The position numbers and the translations under genes were made by a program. From an uncultured bacterium (GTDB lineage Bacteria; Bacteroidota; Rhodothermia; Rhodothermales; UBA10348), in contig CALIKL010000019.1 of the NCBI GenBank assembly GCA_938018055.1, forward strand, positions 1 to 56,918: 56,918 nucleotides of DNA, given 5' to 3'. The notes beneath the pieces are model-generated. The model saw only the letters and a program-made list of their open reading frames with translations. It had not been told where the DNA came from and did no database searches. Shown in pieces: positions 18,225 to 28,073 of the stretch; within the stretch, counting starts at the first letter, position 1, and every line of letters starts with the position of its first letter.

Positions 18225-18668
18225 ATGTCTTCCCACCTCATTGCTCGTATTGCCTGGGTAGTTCCTGCGCTCCTCTTGGCTTTGTCCATTCATCAGGTCA
18301 GTACGGCTGTCAATCTGGCACGTACGCTGGATAACGGTGAGCAGGCGATAGCAGAAGTAACCCGCTACGATCGTTCAGACCGCAAGGATGTGACGCATGT
18401 GGAACTGGATCTTCGGGTCCGGTTGTCCGATGGGACGCTTTTCGAACGTACCCGATTGGCACTTCCGTATTCGATTGGACACCGTGTAGAAGCCGATTCG
18501 CTGGCGGTCACTGTCCTCCCCGGAAGTAGTCAGGAAGTCGTCATTACTGTGATCGGCCGTACGCAGGTAAGCATAGCCTGGAGTAACGCAGCCATGAGTT
18601 TCGTCATTTTTCTGATGGCTTTTGCGGGCGTTTTCAGTTGGAATCGTTGGCTTCGCAAGAACAGTTGA
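18225..18668 (+). CDS. Small DUF3592-like membrane protein
   Basis: A 147-residue protein with a hydrophobic segment at each end (about 5-25 and 120-140) flanking a soluble beta-rich middle (EQAIAEVTRYDRSDRKDVTHVELDL). This is the plan of DUF3592-type proteins, whose function is unknown. The ATG is at 18225. It has no obvious partner: 126 bp separate it from the HNH gene, and the riboswitch begins about 90 bp after its stop. Confidence 0.75.
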   Translation: MSSHLIARIAWVVPALLLALSIHQVSTAVNLARTLDNGEQAIAEVTRYDRSDRKDVTHVELDLRVRLSDGTLFERTRLALPYSIGHRVEADSLAVTVLPGSSQEVVITVIGRTQVSIAWSNAAMSFVIFLMAFAGVFSWNRWLRKNS

Positions 18669-18760
18669 ACCGGCTTTTTCGAGGACGGCTTTCGATCTGA
18701 TTCACGCGGGATTCCCGGTCGTTCTCCCGCTCGTTGGCCAGGAGGACGTATATTCTTACT

Positions 18761-18846
18761 CCTCGTTGGGGGTGCCCTTGTGGCTGAGATCATACCCCTG
18801 GAACCTGCCCGGATAATGCCGGCGAAGGGAAACGGAATCGATGAGG
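18761..18846 (+). ncRNA. TPP riboswitch (THI element)
   Basis: The conserved core is plain: GGGGGTGCCC, CTGAGATCATACCCC, GAACCTGCCCGGATAATGCC and GGCGAAGGGAA, in family order and spacing. Helix P1 can form between CCTCGTTG (18761-18768) and CGATGAGG (18839-18846), eight pairs including wobbles. It lies 114 bp upstream of the TonB-dependent receptor ATG at 18960, on the same strand, so it should repress that gene when thiamin pyrophosphate is plentiful. Confidence 0.95.
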
Positions 18847-18911
18847 TGATCCACAGCGCACGTGCTGAATCACGTTCAGGAAGGCCCCGACGAAGACCGG
18901 ATCCATACCTC
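18843..18911 (+). promoter_or_regulatory. Predicted expression platform of the TPP riboswitch
   Basis: GAGGTGATCC (18843-18852) can pair with GGATCCATACCTC (18899-18911): 5+5 bp with a 3-nt bulge. The GAGG used here is also the 3' strand of riboswitch P1, so the two pairings compete. A small CTCGC-ATT-GCGAG hairpin (18909-18921) overlaps the distal arm. There is no U-run, so control by translation or Rho is more likely than intrinsic termination. Inferred by eye, not by folding. Confidence 0.45.
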
Positions 18912-18959
18912 GCATTGCGAGCCGTGTGGGCACCACCCAGCTATTCAATTGGTCTCGTC

Positions 18960-21530
18960 ATGGCGATTTTCAATCCGTCGTTCTCATTCGCAATTACGCA
19001 GCGGATACGTCCTCTCCTCATTGCATTCCTCTGTACTGTTGCACCCATCGCAGCGGCCGCCACGGCGACCCCGGCACTAGAGGAGTACGTAGCTGAAGCA
19101 GCGATATACGGCACGGTTGTGTCGGATGCGGGCGCGCTGATTTCCGGAGCAACCGTCCAGTTGTTTGTGCGAGGGTCCGGTCAGCCGAGAGCGGGTACCG
19201 TAACTGACGATGGGGGTCGTTTCCAATTCGATTCTGTGGGTTCAGGGCGGTTCGATCTGTTCATTTCACACGTGGCTTTCGGGACACGCAGTGTGCCGGT
19301 CACGGTAGGTACAGAAGACGTGGACGTCACGATCGAGATGCGGTCAGGCGTGGTGGCATACGAAGAAGTAGTGGTGAGTTCAGGGCGTGCGCGAGAAGGT
19401 CTGACGCCGGTAACGGTCACGAATATTTCAAGGGCCGAACTCGAAAAGCAGCCAGACATGAAGGACTTGCCGGTTCACCTTGCACGGCAACCAGCCATTA
19501 CCTGGTCCTCCGAGAACGGTAATGCCATAGGCTACTCGACGTTGCGCATGCGAGGATTCGGTCAGCGTCGCTTGGCCGTTGCCATCAATGGCATTCCTCA
19601 AAATGACCCCGAAGAGTTCAACGTGTTCTGGATCAACTTTTTTGACATCCAGGGCGCAGTTCAGGACATACAGATTCAGCGTGGAGCTGGTAGCTCAGTA
19701 TATGGGCCTACAGCCATCGGGGGAGCGATCAACCTGAGGGCCATGCCCTACCAGCCAGACTTTCATGCCAAGCTCCACGTTGGAGCTGGTGCTTTTGGTA
19801 CGCGACGCATAACCACAGAAGTAAACTCGGGTTTGCTGGCGGACCGCTGGGTGGCTTTCGGGCGACTTAGCCGGCTGGAATCTGACGGTTACCGGGATTG
19901 GTCCTGGTCTGAATTCTGGCGCTTTTTTGCTGGTGTGACCCGGTATGGTGATCGCAATTCCTTAACGATCCAGGCCTACGGTGGCCCGCAAAAAGACGGT
20001 CTGGCGTATTCCGGTATTCCAAAAGCTGCCAATGCCATGACCGTCGACGATGGTTTTGGCGGGACGATAGATCGGAAGTACAATTTCTCCGCCTTCGATC
20101 AGGATGTGGAAAATTTCCACCAGCCACACGTCGAGATGCACCACGAATGGGATATCCGTGACGGACTGTCCTTCAATCAGACCTTATTCTGGATCAAAGG
20201 GGAAGGCTACTTCGACTTCGGAGGGACGTTTCGCAGTGCTGACTATCTCCGACTACCCACAGGAATTGTAGCAGCCGGAGACGAAGCCCTTCCGCTCTTC
20301 CTCAGCCGACCTGATATCTCGGTCCTTTTCCGGGCATACCTGGATCAATGGCAAGTAGGCTGGATGCCGCGCATGACATGGCGAGACGACGTGTCTACCA
20401 CATCATGGGGAGCCGAAGCACGACTGCATCGAAGCCTCCGCTGGGGACGCATCCAGGAGTCGAATGCGCTTCCGGATGCCATCGTAGGCACCGAGGCCGA
20501 TGCGCGAGTCTATTCGTTCAACGGTGAAAAGGCCATTGCGTCGCTGTACGGATCTCACCTGCGCCGCTGGGATGACCGTTGGGCAGTTCAAGGCGAATTT
20601 CAGGCAACATGGCGTCAATACCGCATCTACGATGAGGCTTTTTTCGGTACATCCTTCTCCAAGCCGTTCCTGTTTTTCAACCCGCGCGTTGGCGTAACCT
20701 GGCGTCCTGAGCAGCCTGTGAGTGCCTTTGGTTCCATTGCCTTGGCCAGCAGAGAGCCCCGCATGAAGACGCTCTACGATGGGGAAGAGGCTGGTAACGG
20801 CTTCGAGCCCCGGTTTGCAACGAATGGGAATGGTGATTTGGATACAGAAAACCCGCTCGTAAAGCCAGAGCATCTCATTGACATCGAGTCCGGAATCCGC
20901 CTGAATCGGGATGAGTGGAAACTGACCGCTGGTGCATTCTGGATGGAATTCCGAGACGAAATTGTCTCCTCAGGTGGCCTGGATCAGTACGGCGTTCCCC
21001 GGACTGGCAATGCTGACCGGACTCGTCATATTGGGTTAGAGCTCGATGGAGAATGGCGACCGGCGCATGCGGTCACGGTCTCTGCGAATGCGACCATTTC
21101 GCGCAACCGGTTCATCACGTTTGAGGAATTCGTGTTTACAGGTGCAGCGACGGAGCGTCTGGATCGCTCTGGTAATACCATAGCCGGGTTCCCTGCACGG
21201 AGTGGCAATCTGGGAGTCGATTGGCAACGCGGCCCGTTTTCCCTGGCCATTATGAGTTCTTGGGTCGGCGAGCAGTTCGTGGATAACGGCAACGGACGGA
21301 ATGCCACTGGAGAGGAGATTGCAGACCTTGTCGTTGACCCTTTCATGCTGATCGACACGAGTGTGCGCTGGCGTATGGAGAAGCGTCATCGACTGGAATT
21401 CAGCCTGGACGTCAACAATGTCCTGAACGACAAGGTCTTAACCTACGGCAACGTTTCCGTCACAGGACCGCAATTTTTCCCGGCTGCCACCCGGCATCTG
21501 TTCCTGTCTACCAAACTGACGCTGCGCTGA
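18960..21530 (+). CDS. TonB-dependent outer-membrane receptor, probable thiamin uptake
   Basis: An 856-residue outer-membrane transporter from the ATG at 18960; the frame also reads upstream through the riboswitch, which is not coding. Order: signal peptide (about 10-38), carboxypeptidase-regulatory-like beta domain (about 45-120, IYGTVVSDAGALISGATVQL), plug domain (LRMRGFGQRRLAVAINGIPQ; IQIQRGAGSSVYGPTAIGGAINL) and a 22-strand-type barrel ending in an aromatic-poor strand LFLSTKLTLR. It takes energy from TonB-ExbBD, not encoded here. Because a TPP riboswitch controls it, the substrate is predicted to be thiamin or a precursor, as in other Bacteroidota receptors with THI elements. No inner-membrane thiamin transporter is adjacent. 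Confidence 0.92.
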   Translation: MAIFNPSFSFAITQRIRPLLIAFLCTVAPIAAAATATPALEEYVAEAAIYGTVVSDAGALISGATVQLFVRGSGQPRAGTVTDDGGRFQFDSVGSGRFDLFISHVAFGTRSVPVTVGTEDVDVTIEMRSGVVAYEEVVVSSGRAREGLTPVTVTNISRAELEKQPDMKDLPVHLARQPAITWSSENGNAIGYSTLRMRGFGQRRLAVAINGIPQNDPEEFNVFWINFFDIQGAVQDIQIQRGAGSSVYGPTAIGGAINLRAMPYQPDFHAKLHVGAGAFGTRRITTEVNSGLLADRWVAFGRLSRLESDGYRDWSWSEFWRFFAGVTRYGDRNSLTIQAYGGPQKDGLAYSGIPKAANAMTVDDGFGGTIDRKYNFSAFDQDVENFHQPHVEMHHEWDIRDGLSFNQTLFWIKGEGYFDFGGTFRSADYLRLPTGIVAAGDEALPLFLSRPDISVLFRAYLDQWQVGWMPRMTWRDDVSTTSWGAEARLHRSLRWGRIQESNALPDAIVGTEADARVYSFNGEKAIASLYGSHLRRWDDRWAVQGEFQATWRQYRIYDEAFFGTSFSKPFLFFNPRVGVTWRPEQPVSAFGSIALASREPRMKTLYDGEEAGNGFEPRFATNGNGDLDTENPLVKPEHLIDIESGIRLNRDEWKLTAGAFWMEFRDEIVSSGGLDQYGVPRTGNADRTRHIGLELDGEWRPAHAVTVSANATISRNRFITFEEFVFTGAATERLDRSGNTIAGFPARSGNLGVDWQRGPFSLAIMSSWVGEQFVDNGNGRNATGEEIADLVVDPFMLIDTSVRWRMEKRHRLEFSLDVNNVLNDKVLTYGNVSVTGPQFFPAATRHLFLSTKLTLR

Positions 21531-21531
21531 G

Positions 21532-21569
21532 CGAGCACGCGGCATCCTTGCATGCCCGCTCGTCGTTTT
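21532..21569 (+). terminator. Possible terminator after the TonB receptor
   Basis: CGAGC (21532-21536) pairs with GCTCG (21558-21562), and inside it GGCAT pairs with ATGCC, followed by TCGTTTT. It directly follows the receptor stop at 21530 and precedes the convergent DDAH-like gene. The stem is interrupted and the T-tract is short, so confidence is moderate. Confidence 0.4.
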
Positions 21570-21573
21570 GGTG

Positions 21574-22464
21574 CTACCAGGTCATCAGTTTCATGCAGAA
21601 GACGGAGCCTCCTGACTTGAGGTATTCGTCCGTGTCAACTTCTATAACGTCGAAACCGTAATCGCTTAGCGCTTGGTTGGTTTCGGTGCATCCACGCTGG
21701 ATCACGACGTGATTTCCATCGGGGGAGTGCGCATTGCATGCGAAAAGCTCGCGAGCTTCACGTTCTGGAGCCTCGATTACCCGAGGAAAGAAGTGACGGA
21801 TCAACGCGAGGCCGTCGTCCGTGTAGGCATGTGGGTAGATCAGCGCTGTAGCCTCATCGAGAATACAGAGGCATGTATCCAGATGATAGAATTCCGGGTC
21901 GTCCAGCTGCAGGGCGATTACCGGTGTTTCCAGTCCGTTCGTGATCGTCTCGTACACAGAGATATCTGTTCGGAAGCCGTGCCCACCCCAGAGCAGTCGC
22001 TTGCCACGATGCCACAAGGTATCGCCCATGCCTTCAAAGTCAATATCCCCGTTGAAAATCTGATCGAATACATCCCATCCCCGGTCCGAGAACCACGATT
22101 CGAAGTGTTTGACTTCGCCTGCTCGTTGCGCGGCATGCATCTTACTGAGGACCACACCCTTCGAACCATCTGGACGCAGGAAGGGTAGCGTTTGATTGGC
22201 ACAGAAGACCATGTCTGGTTGACCAGGCATACCATCTACCACGTCAATCGGAAGGCCACACGTTGCAAACGCCTCTTTCAGTTCGTTCCACTGTCGGAGC
22301 GCCTTGTTTTTGTCAACGCTTCCGATGTTTCCCGCCATGTGCGGGTTGATCACATATTGGATGTCGAAGTGATCCGGGGTGGTCATAACCAACCGGCAAG
22401 CCGGAGGCATATCCGGAAGGTGGTCCAGCTCGAAATCAACTTGGGACAAACGGGAGTAAACCAT
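21574..22464 (-). CDS. Dimethylargininase/amidinotransferase-family hydrolase
   Basis: A 296-residue member of the guanidino-group-modifying superfamily (arginine deiminase, DDAH, amidinotransferase). The catalytic triad can be placed at C290 (SGGSVFCMKL), H194 (FYHLDTCLCIL) and the acidic residue in DIDFEGMGDTLW (about 141-152). The substrate-side motif PDMVFCANQ (83-91) is the family's PDxVFxAN. Likely reactions are hydrolysis of arginine or methylated arginine to citrulline, or further to ornithine; sequence does not decide. It is cytoplasmic. It stands alone on the minus strand, 123 bp downstream of the lipoprotein gene. Confidence 0.88.
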   Translation of the reverse strand: MVYSRLSQVDFELDHLPDMPPACRLVMTTPDHFDIQYVINPHMAGNIGSVDKNKALRQWNELKEAFATCGLPIDVVDGMPGQPDMVFCANQTLPFLRPDGSKGVVLSKMHAAQRAGEVKHFESWFSDRGWDVFDQIFNGDIDFEGMGDTLWHRGKRLLWGGHGFRTDISVYETITNGLETPVIALQLDDPEFYHLDTCLCILDEATALIYPHAYTDDGLALIRHFFPRVIEAPEREARELFACNAHSPDGNHVVIQRGCTETNQALSDYGFDVIEVDTDEYLKSGGSVFCMKLMTW

Positions 22465-22587
22465 GGGCGTTCAGAAATCCTGAGAGTCGGGAGAAATACG
22501 CCGCAGGAACAGCGACGGACGTCAGAAAACTCCCATCGGATTCGAACGGTACCCAAAAACTAGGAATTCACGTCCTGATGCCAAACC

Positions 22588-23619
22588 CTAGTTGAAGCGC
22601 GCACCCATTTCTTCACGCAGCTCTTCACTGAGGCGCTCCATGTCCTCCCGGTCAACTTCGAAGGAGAGTGAAACCCACTCCTCTTCGGCGTCGATGTTGA
22701 TTTCATCAATCATTTCCGTCGCGACGTCCAGATCGCGAAACTGCAGGCGCATCATCGCGCGTACTCCGGAGAGCAGATTGGCGTAATCGTCAACAGAAAC
22801 CGAGTTGTTGGGGCGAATGATCGCCTTCGCCGCCATGGTTTCCGCGTCCTGGTTCATTCCCACGGCTACGTCTTCGAGACTGGTGAGCAAAGGAAGGACC
22901 ATGGCAAGCTCGGTACCCAGGTCGGACTGAGGAATTTCGTTTGTGTAATCCCCGATGTTGCGAACAATCATCCAGGAATTACGATCGGCAACCTGTGCGA
23001 GCATACCATCTGTCTGAACGGAGCCACCTTCTTCATAGGCTCGCTCGAGCATGGTTTCCAGATGGTCGCGTCCGGAAGCCAGCAAGACCAGCGATCCTTC
23101 TGCAAAAGCCACGGCGGCGTTGCCCTCTTGCCCTGCAAGGCTGTATGCATCCACGGGCCAATCGGTGTCGAATCGGACTACGCCGTCCATTGAGGCAGCC
23201 TGGTCGGCAACGGCTTCCTGGTCGAAGTCAACGAACGCAACCATGCCGCCTTCAGCATCATTGGAGAAACCAGTGAGGCCCATGTATACCGCATGTACGT
23301 CCTCGTCAACGCGGATACCTGTCATTTCAAACACCTGGTTCAGTCCTTCTTCCATCATCGCTTGCTGCTGCGCATCACGACCCATCATTTGACGCGCTAC
23401 GTCAATCTGGTCATCCACATCGGCGAAGGCGAGCATCGGGGAGTCCACGCGCAAGATGCGCAATGCCGTATCACGCTCGGAAGAGTCGGCCGTCAGCATC
23501 CCCTCGCTATCACATCCGGTGAGCGTGAAAACGAAAGCAGCACAAACCAGGAACATCATTCCAAGAGTGCGGCGAGCACGGTGGACGTTGGAACGCTCGT
23601 AATCGGAGCCGACGGCCAT
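22588..23619 (-). CDS. Predicted lipoprotein of unknown function
   Basis: A 343-residue protein if started at the ATG at 23619. The frame continues up to 23667, but that would overlap the permease gene by 41 bp. A hydrophobic stretch ends in TLTGCDS, a good lipobox, so it is probably a membrane-anchored lipoprotein. The mature part is acidic and Met-rich, with repeated mixed alpha/beta segments (MLAFADVDDQIDVARQMMG; AVAFAEGSLVLLASGRDHLE). I recognise no domain. It directly follows an ABC-2 exporter pair on the same strand and may be co-expressed. Confidence 0.8.
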   Translation of the reverse strand: MAVGSDYERSNVHRARRTLGMMFLVCAAFVFTLTGCDSEGMLTADSSERDTALRILRVDSPMLAFADVDDQIDVARQMMGRDAQQQAMMEEGLNQVFEMTGIRVDEDVHAVYMGLTGFSNDAEGGMVAFVDFDQEAVADQAASMDGVVRFDTDWPVDAYSLAGQEGNAAVAFAEGSLVLLASGRDHLETMLERAYEEGGSVQTDGMLAQVADRNSWMIVRNIGDYTNEIPQSDLGTELAMVLPLLTSLEDVAVGMNQDAETMAAKAIIRPNNSVSVDDYANLLSGVRAMMRLQFRDLDVATEMIDEINIDAEEEWVSLSFEVDREDMERLSEELREEMGARFN

Positions 23620-23626
23620 GGCCGTG

Positions 23627-24493
23627 TCAGAAGTCGCGGCGTGAGAACCAGAAAAATCCGATGCCATAGGTCACAAACCCGAAAAGGAGGGAGGAAATGA
23701 AAGGATACCACGACGTTACGACCGTGCCTTCAACGAGTTGCGCCTGTACCCCGACCACTTCTATGAAATTGGGTAATACGTGGTAGAATGCCATGAAAAT
23801 GGCTGCGTTCGTGTTGGAGAGGACCGGGACAATCTGGTTATGCGAAGCGAGAACGATCGAAAAGAATATCAGCCCATACGTTATCACCAGACCCAATCCG
23901 GAAGAACGGGTGATGATTGAAAAACTCAGGATGACAGCGTACATCACCGCAAACATGACGGTGATGATTGGAATGGCCATGAGAAACATGGGCATCCAGA
24001 CCCCGGTCTTGAACGAGAGCGACAGCCACACCCCGCCAACCAGATAGGACGAGAGAACCAGGACAGTGAGCCAGACTCCGACAAGATGTCCTGCCAAAAG
24101 CCGAGGGCGGGACAGCGGTTTGGAGAGCAGCAGATCAATTCGACCATACTCAAGAAAACCGTTGATGAGAGGCATCGTGGCGAAAAGGCCCAATAACGTT
24201 CCCAGGAAATACGCCGCTCCGAATACAAACGTGTTAATCCCGATCATGAATTTGTCCAAGCTGAGTGCCTGACTCATCCATTCTCCCGTGTCTTCATTGA
24301 AGACGCCGTCTGTGGGCGTCGTATCGAATCCAAAGATGCGTACGGCTGCTAGCGATCCTTCAACCACATCCATGTTCAGCGCAAACGAAAGCAGCAGCCA
24401 GGCCAAGGACGCAATCACCAGCATCGCCTGCGTGAGACGCATCGCCCATAACTCCCGAAACGTGAGAAGGAGGGATCCTGACAAGGTGGTCAT
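23627..24493 (-). CDS. ABC-2 type transporter permease
   Basis: A 288-residue inner-membrane protein with about six hydrophobic helices, resembling the NosY/ABC-2 permease family (SKPLSRPRLLAGHLVGVW is the typical cytoplasmic loop contacting the ATPase). Its ATG overlaps the ATPase stop (ATGA), so the two are translationally coupled and form one exporter. The substrate is unknown. A lipoprotein gene follows. Confidence 0.88.
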   Translation of the reverse strand: MTTLSGSLLLTFRELWAMRLTQAMLVIASLAWLLLSFALNMDVVEGSLAAVRIFGFDTTPTDGVFNEDTGEWMSQALSLDKFMIGINTFVFGAAYFLGTLLGLFATMPLINGFLEYGRIDLLLSKPLSRPRLLAGHLVGVWLTVLVLSSYLVGGVWLSLSFKTGVWMPMFLMAIPIITVMFAVMYAVILSFSIITRSSGLGLVITYGLIFFSIVLASHNQIVPVLSNTNAAIFMAFYHVLPNFIEVVGVQAQLVEGTVVTSWYPFISSLLFGFVTYGIGFFWFSRRDF

Positions 24494-25476
24494 GATGCAT
24501 CCTCCTGCGACGTGATCAAATCGATGAATCCGGCTTCCAGGGAAGCTCGATGCCGTTCGATGCCCATGATTTGGACCTGCTCCTCCCGAAGATGATCGAT
24601 CAGCGCATTCAGTGTTTCAGGTAATCCGTCTTCTACAACGATGGCTCGTCCAGTCTCTTCGAGGGATGCACTCCATCGTTCTGGTTCAAATAATGGAACG
24701 AGTCGATCGACTTCGACACGCCATCCGCTACCCTGTCGAGCCAATTCATCCACCGTACCCGACCGAATGATGCGGCCTTTATGCATGATCAGCACCCGAT
24801 CGCAGACCAACTCGATTTCGGAGAGCAGGTGCGAATTTATGACCACGGTCGTGCCGGTCTGTTTGAGTGCCCGCAGCCGGTCGCGAATGTCGCGTCGTCC
24901 CACGGGATCGACACCGTCTGTGGGTTCATCAAGAATCACCACCTCCGGTTGACTGAGCAGGGCTTGGGCGAGACCGAGCCGCTGCATCATGCCCTTGGAA
25001 AATTTTCCGACACGGGTATCCTCCCAGGATGCCAGACCCACGTCCCCCAGTAACCTCGGAATGCGTTCCCTGCGGGCCTCGTCGCTGAGATCGGAAAGCC
25101 GCCCGTAGACGTCCAGCGTTTGGCGGGCGGTGAGATAGGTCGGAAAGCGGTGGTTTTCTGGTAGATACCCAAGCCGGCGACGCGCTTTCGGATCTCCGGC
25201 AGGCTGACCAAACAGGCGAGCACTGCCAGAGGTAGGATGAACAATACCCAAAAGGACCTTCAGCAGGGTAGTTTTTCCGGCTCCATTCGGACCCAGAATG
25301 CCCAGAGCCTCCCCTCTGGATACCTGAAGGTCGACCCCTCTGAGGGCATGCACCTTTCGGCGACGCAAGCCTGAGGCGTAGGTCTTGTAAAGGTCAGCGA
25401 TATCTATGACGGGGGAGGACACGCGGGAAGGTACGGAAATACCGTTCGCGGGATTCACTGACACCAGGATGGGCAT
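24490..25476 (-). CDS. ABC transporter ATP-binding protein (exporter type)
   Basis: A 328-residue ATPase. It has Walker A GPNGAGKTT (62-70), a Q-loop replaced by LGYLPENHRFP (Glu-Asn in place of the usual Gln, typical of this CcmA/NosF-like class), signature FSKGMMQRLGLAQAL, Walker B VVILDEPTDGVDP and switch His in VINSHLLSE. A C-terminal extension of about 80 residues follows the nucleotide-binding domain, as in many exporters. It is paired with the permease through a 4-bp overlap. The gene starts 48 bp downstream of the pgk stop and may belong to the same transcript. Confidence 0.93.
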   Translation of the reverse strand: MPILVSVNPANGISVPSRVSSPVIDIADLYKTYASGLRRRKVHALRGVDLQVSRGEALGILGPNGAGKTTLLKVLLGIVHPTSGSARLFGQPAGDPKARRRLGYLPENHRFPTYLTARQTLDVYGRLSDLSDEARRERIPRLLGDVGLASWEDTRVGKFSKGMMQRLGLAQALLSQPEVVILDEPTDGVDPVGRRDIRDRLRALKQTGTTVVINSHLLSEIELVCDRVLIMHKGRIIRSGTVDELARQGSGWRVEVDRLVPLFEPERWSASLEETGRAIVVEDGLPETLNALIDHLREEQVQIMGIERHRASLEAGFIDLITSQEDAS

Positions 25477-25524
25477 GGTGAACGCATGCGTGCCCTTGAG
25501 GAAAGCCGGATCTGGCTTGGCTTG

Positions 25525-26712
25525 TCAGGACCCAAGCGCTTTGACGCCAGGGAGTTCTTTGCCTTCGAGCAGCTCAAGCATGGCTCCACCGCCGGTCGAA
25601 ACATGCGAGACGCGGTCAGCCATTCCCGCGCCAACGATGGCTGCCACGGAATCCCCTCCGCCAACGACCGAGAATGCGCCACTGTCGGTAGCGGCCACCA
25701 CGGCTTCGGCAATCGCGTGGGTTCCCTTGGCGAAGTTCGACATCTCGAAAACGCCCATAGGTCCGTTCCAGACGATGGTTTGGGCACCGCTTATGACATC
25801 AGCGTAGGCAGCCATCGTTTCCGGTCCGATATCGAGTCCCATCTGGCCATCCGGAATCGACTCTCTGGCGACCTCAGTCGGGGCATCATTTGCAAAGGCT
25901 GCCGCACATGTGTGGTCTGAGGGAAGATGAATCCTGTCGCCGGCTTCATCCAGAAGCTGCCGAGCCAAATCGATACGATCCTCTTCGACCAGCGACGTCC
26001 CGGTAGTCAGACCCTGCGCCCTCAAAAAAGTGTACGCCATGGCACCTCCGATCAGGAGGTGGTCAGCCTTGGTCAGCAGTTGGGAGATGATGCCAATCTT
26101 GTCCGAAACCTTGGCGCCTCCCACAATGGCGACAAAAGGCTTGTCGGGGTTCGTGATCAGTTTTCCCAGGGTATCCAACTCGCGTTGCATCAGGAACCCT
26201 GGTGCCTTTTCTGCGATCAGGTGCGCTGCTCCTTCGGTCGAAGCGTGAGCGCGATGTGCGGTCCCGAAGGCATCATTGACGTAGACGTCCGCCATTTCAG
26301 CCAGCTGACGGGCCAGATCCGGATCGTTCTTGGTCTCGCCCTCTTCGAAGCGCACATTTTCCAGCAGAAGGATTTCGCCAGCTCCCACGGAACGCACAAT
26401 TTCCCGCACGTCATCTCCAACGACAGCGGGGGCGATCACGACCGGATGACCGGTGAGAAGGGAGAGATGGCGCCCCACCGGTTGCATCGAGAAGTCTGGA
26501 TTTACTGTTCCTTTGGGGCGACCAAGATGAGAGACCAGAATGGCCGTACCCCCTTGGGTAAGGACATGCTGGATGGTTGGAATGGCGGCGCGGATGCGCG
26601 TGTCGTCGTCGACGACACGCGCTCCGTCATCATCAGTGGACAGCGGGACGTTGAAGTCCACGCGGATGAGAACCCGCTTGCCTTGCAGGTCCAGATCGGT
26701 CAGAGTGGTCAT
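25525..26712 (-). CDS. pgk: Phosphoglycerate kinase
   Basis: A 395-residue glycolytic enzyme transferring phosphate between 1,3-bisphosphoglycerate and ADP. Typical parts are KRVLIRVDFNVPL (N-terminal substrate domain), ILVSHLGRPKG, LLLENVRFEEGE, AIVGGAKVSDK and the C-terminal nucleotide motif VVGGGDSVAAI. It follows gap by 9 bp, so gap-pgk is one operon. Near the start the DNA contains a perfect 12-bp-arm hairpin (26596-26622), listed separately. Confidence 0.98.
   Translation of the reverse strand: MTTLTDLDLQGKRVLIRVDFNVPLSTDDDGARVVDDDTRIRAAIPTIQHVLTQGGTAILVSHLGRPKGTVNPDFSMQPVGRHLSLLTGHPVVIAPAVVGDDVREIVRSVGAGEILLLENVRFEEGETKNDPDLARQLAEMADVYVNDAFGTAHRAHASTEGAAHLIAEKAPGFLMQRELDTLGKLITNPDKPFVAIVGGAKVSDKIGIISQLLTKADHLLIGGAMAYTFLRAQGLTTGTSLVEEDRIDLARQLLDEAGDRIHLPSDHTCAAAFANDAPTEVARESIPDGQMGLDIGPETMAAYADVISGAQTIVWNGPMGVFEMSNFAKGTHAIAEAVVAATDSGAFSVVGGGDSVAAIVGAGMADRVSHVSTGGGAMLELLEGKELPGVKALGS
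26596..26622. repeat. Perfect 12-bp inverted repeat inside pgk
   Basis: GCGCGTGTCGTC, 3-nt loop, GACGACACGCGC: perfect arms within the codons for about residues 31-39 of Pgk (a VVDDDTR stretch). In the gap-pgk mRNA it would form a strong hairpin about 95 nt into pgk. It may be a by-product of Val/Asp/Arg codons. Confidence 0.6.
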
Positions 26713-26721
26713 GTGCCCGAA

Positions 26722-28073
<1,352 letters not shown>

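Noticed and set aside
18780-18959. Upstream extension of the TonB receptor reading frame
   Set aside because: It runs through the TPP riboswitch; the signal peptide begins after ATG 18960.
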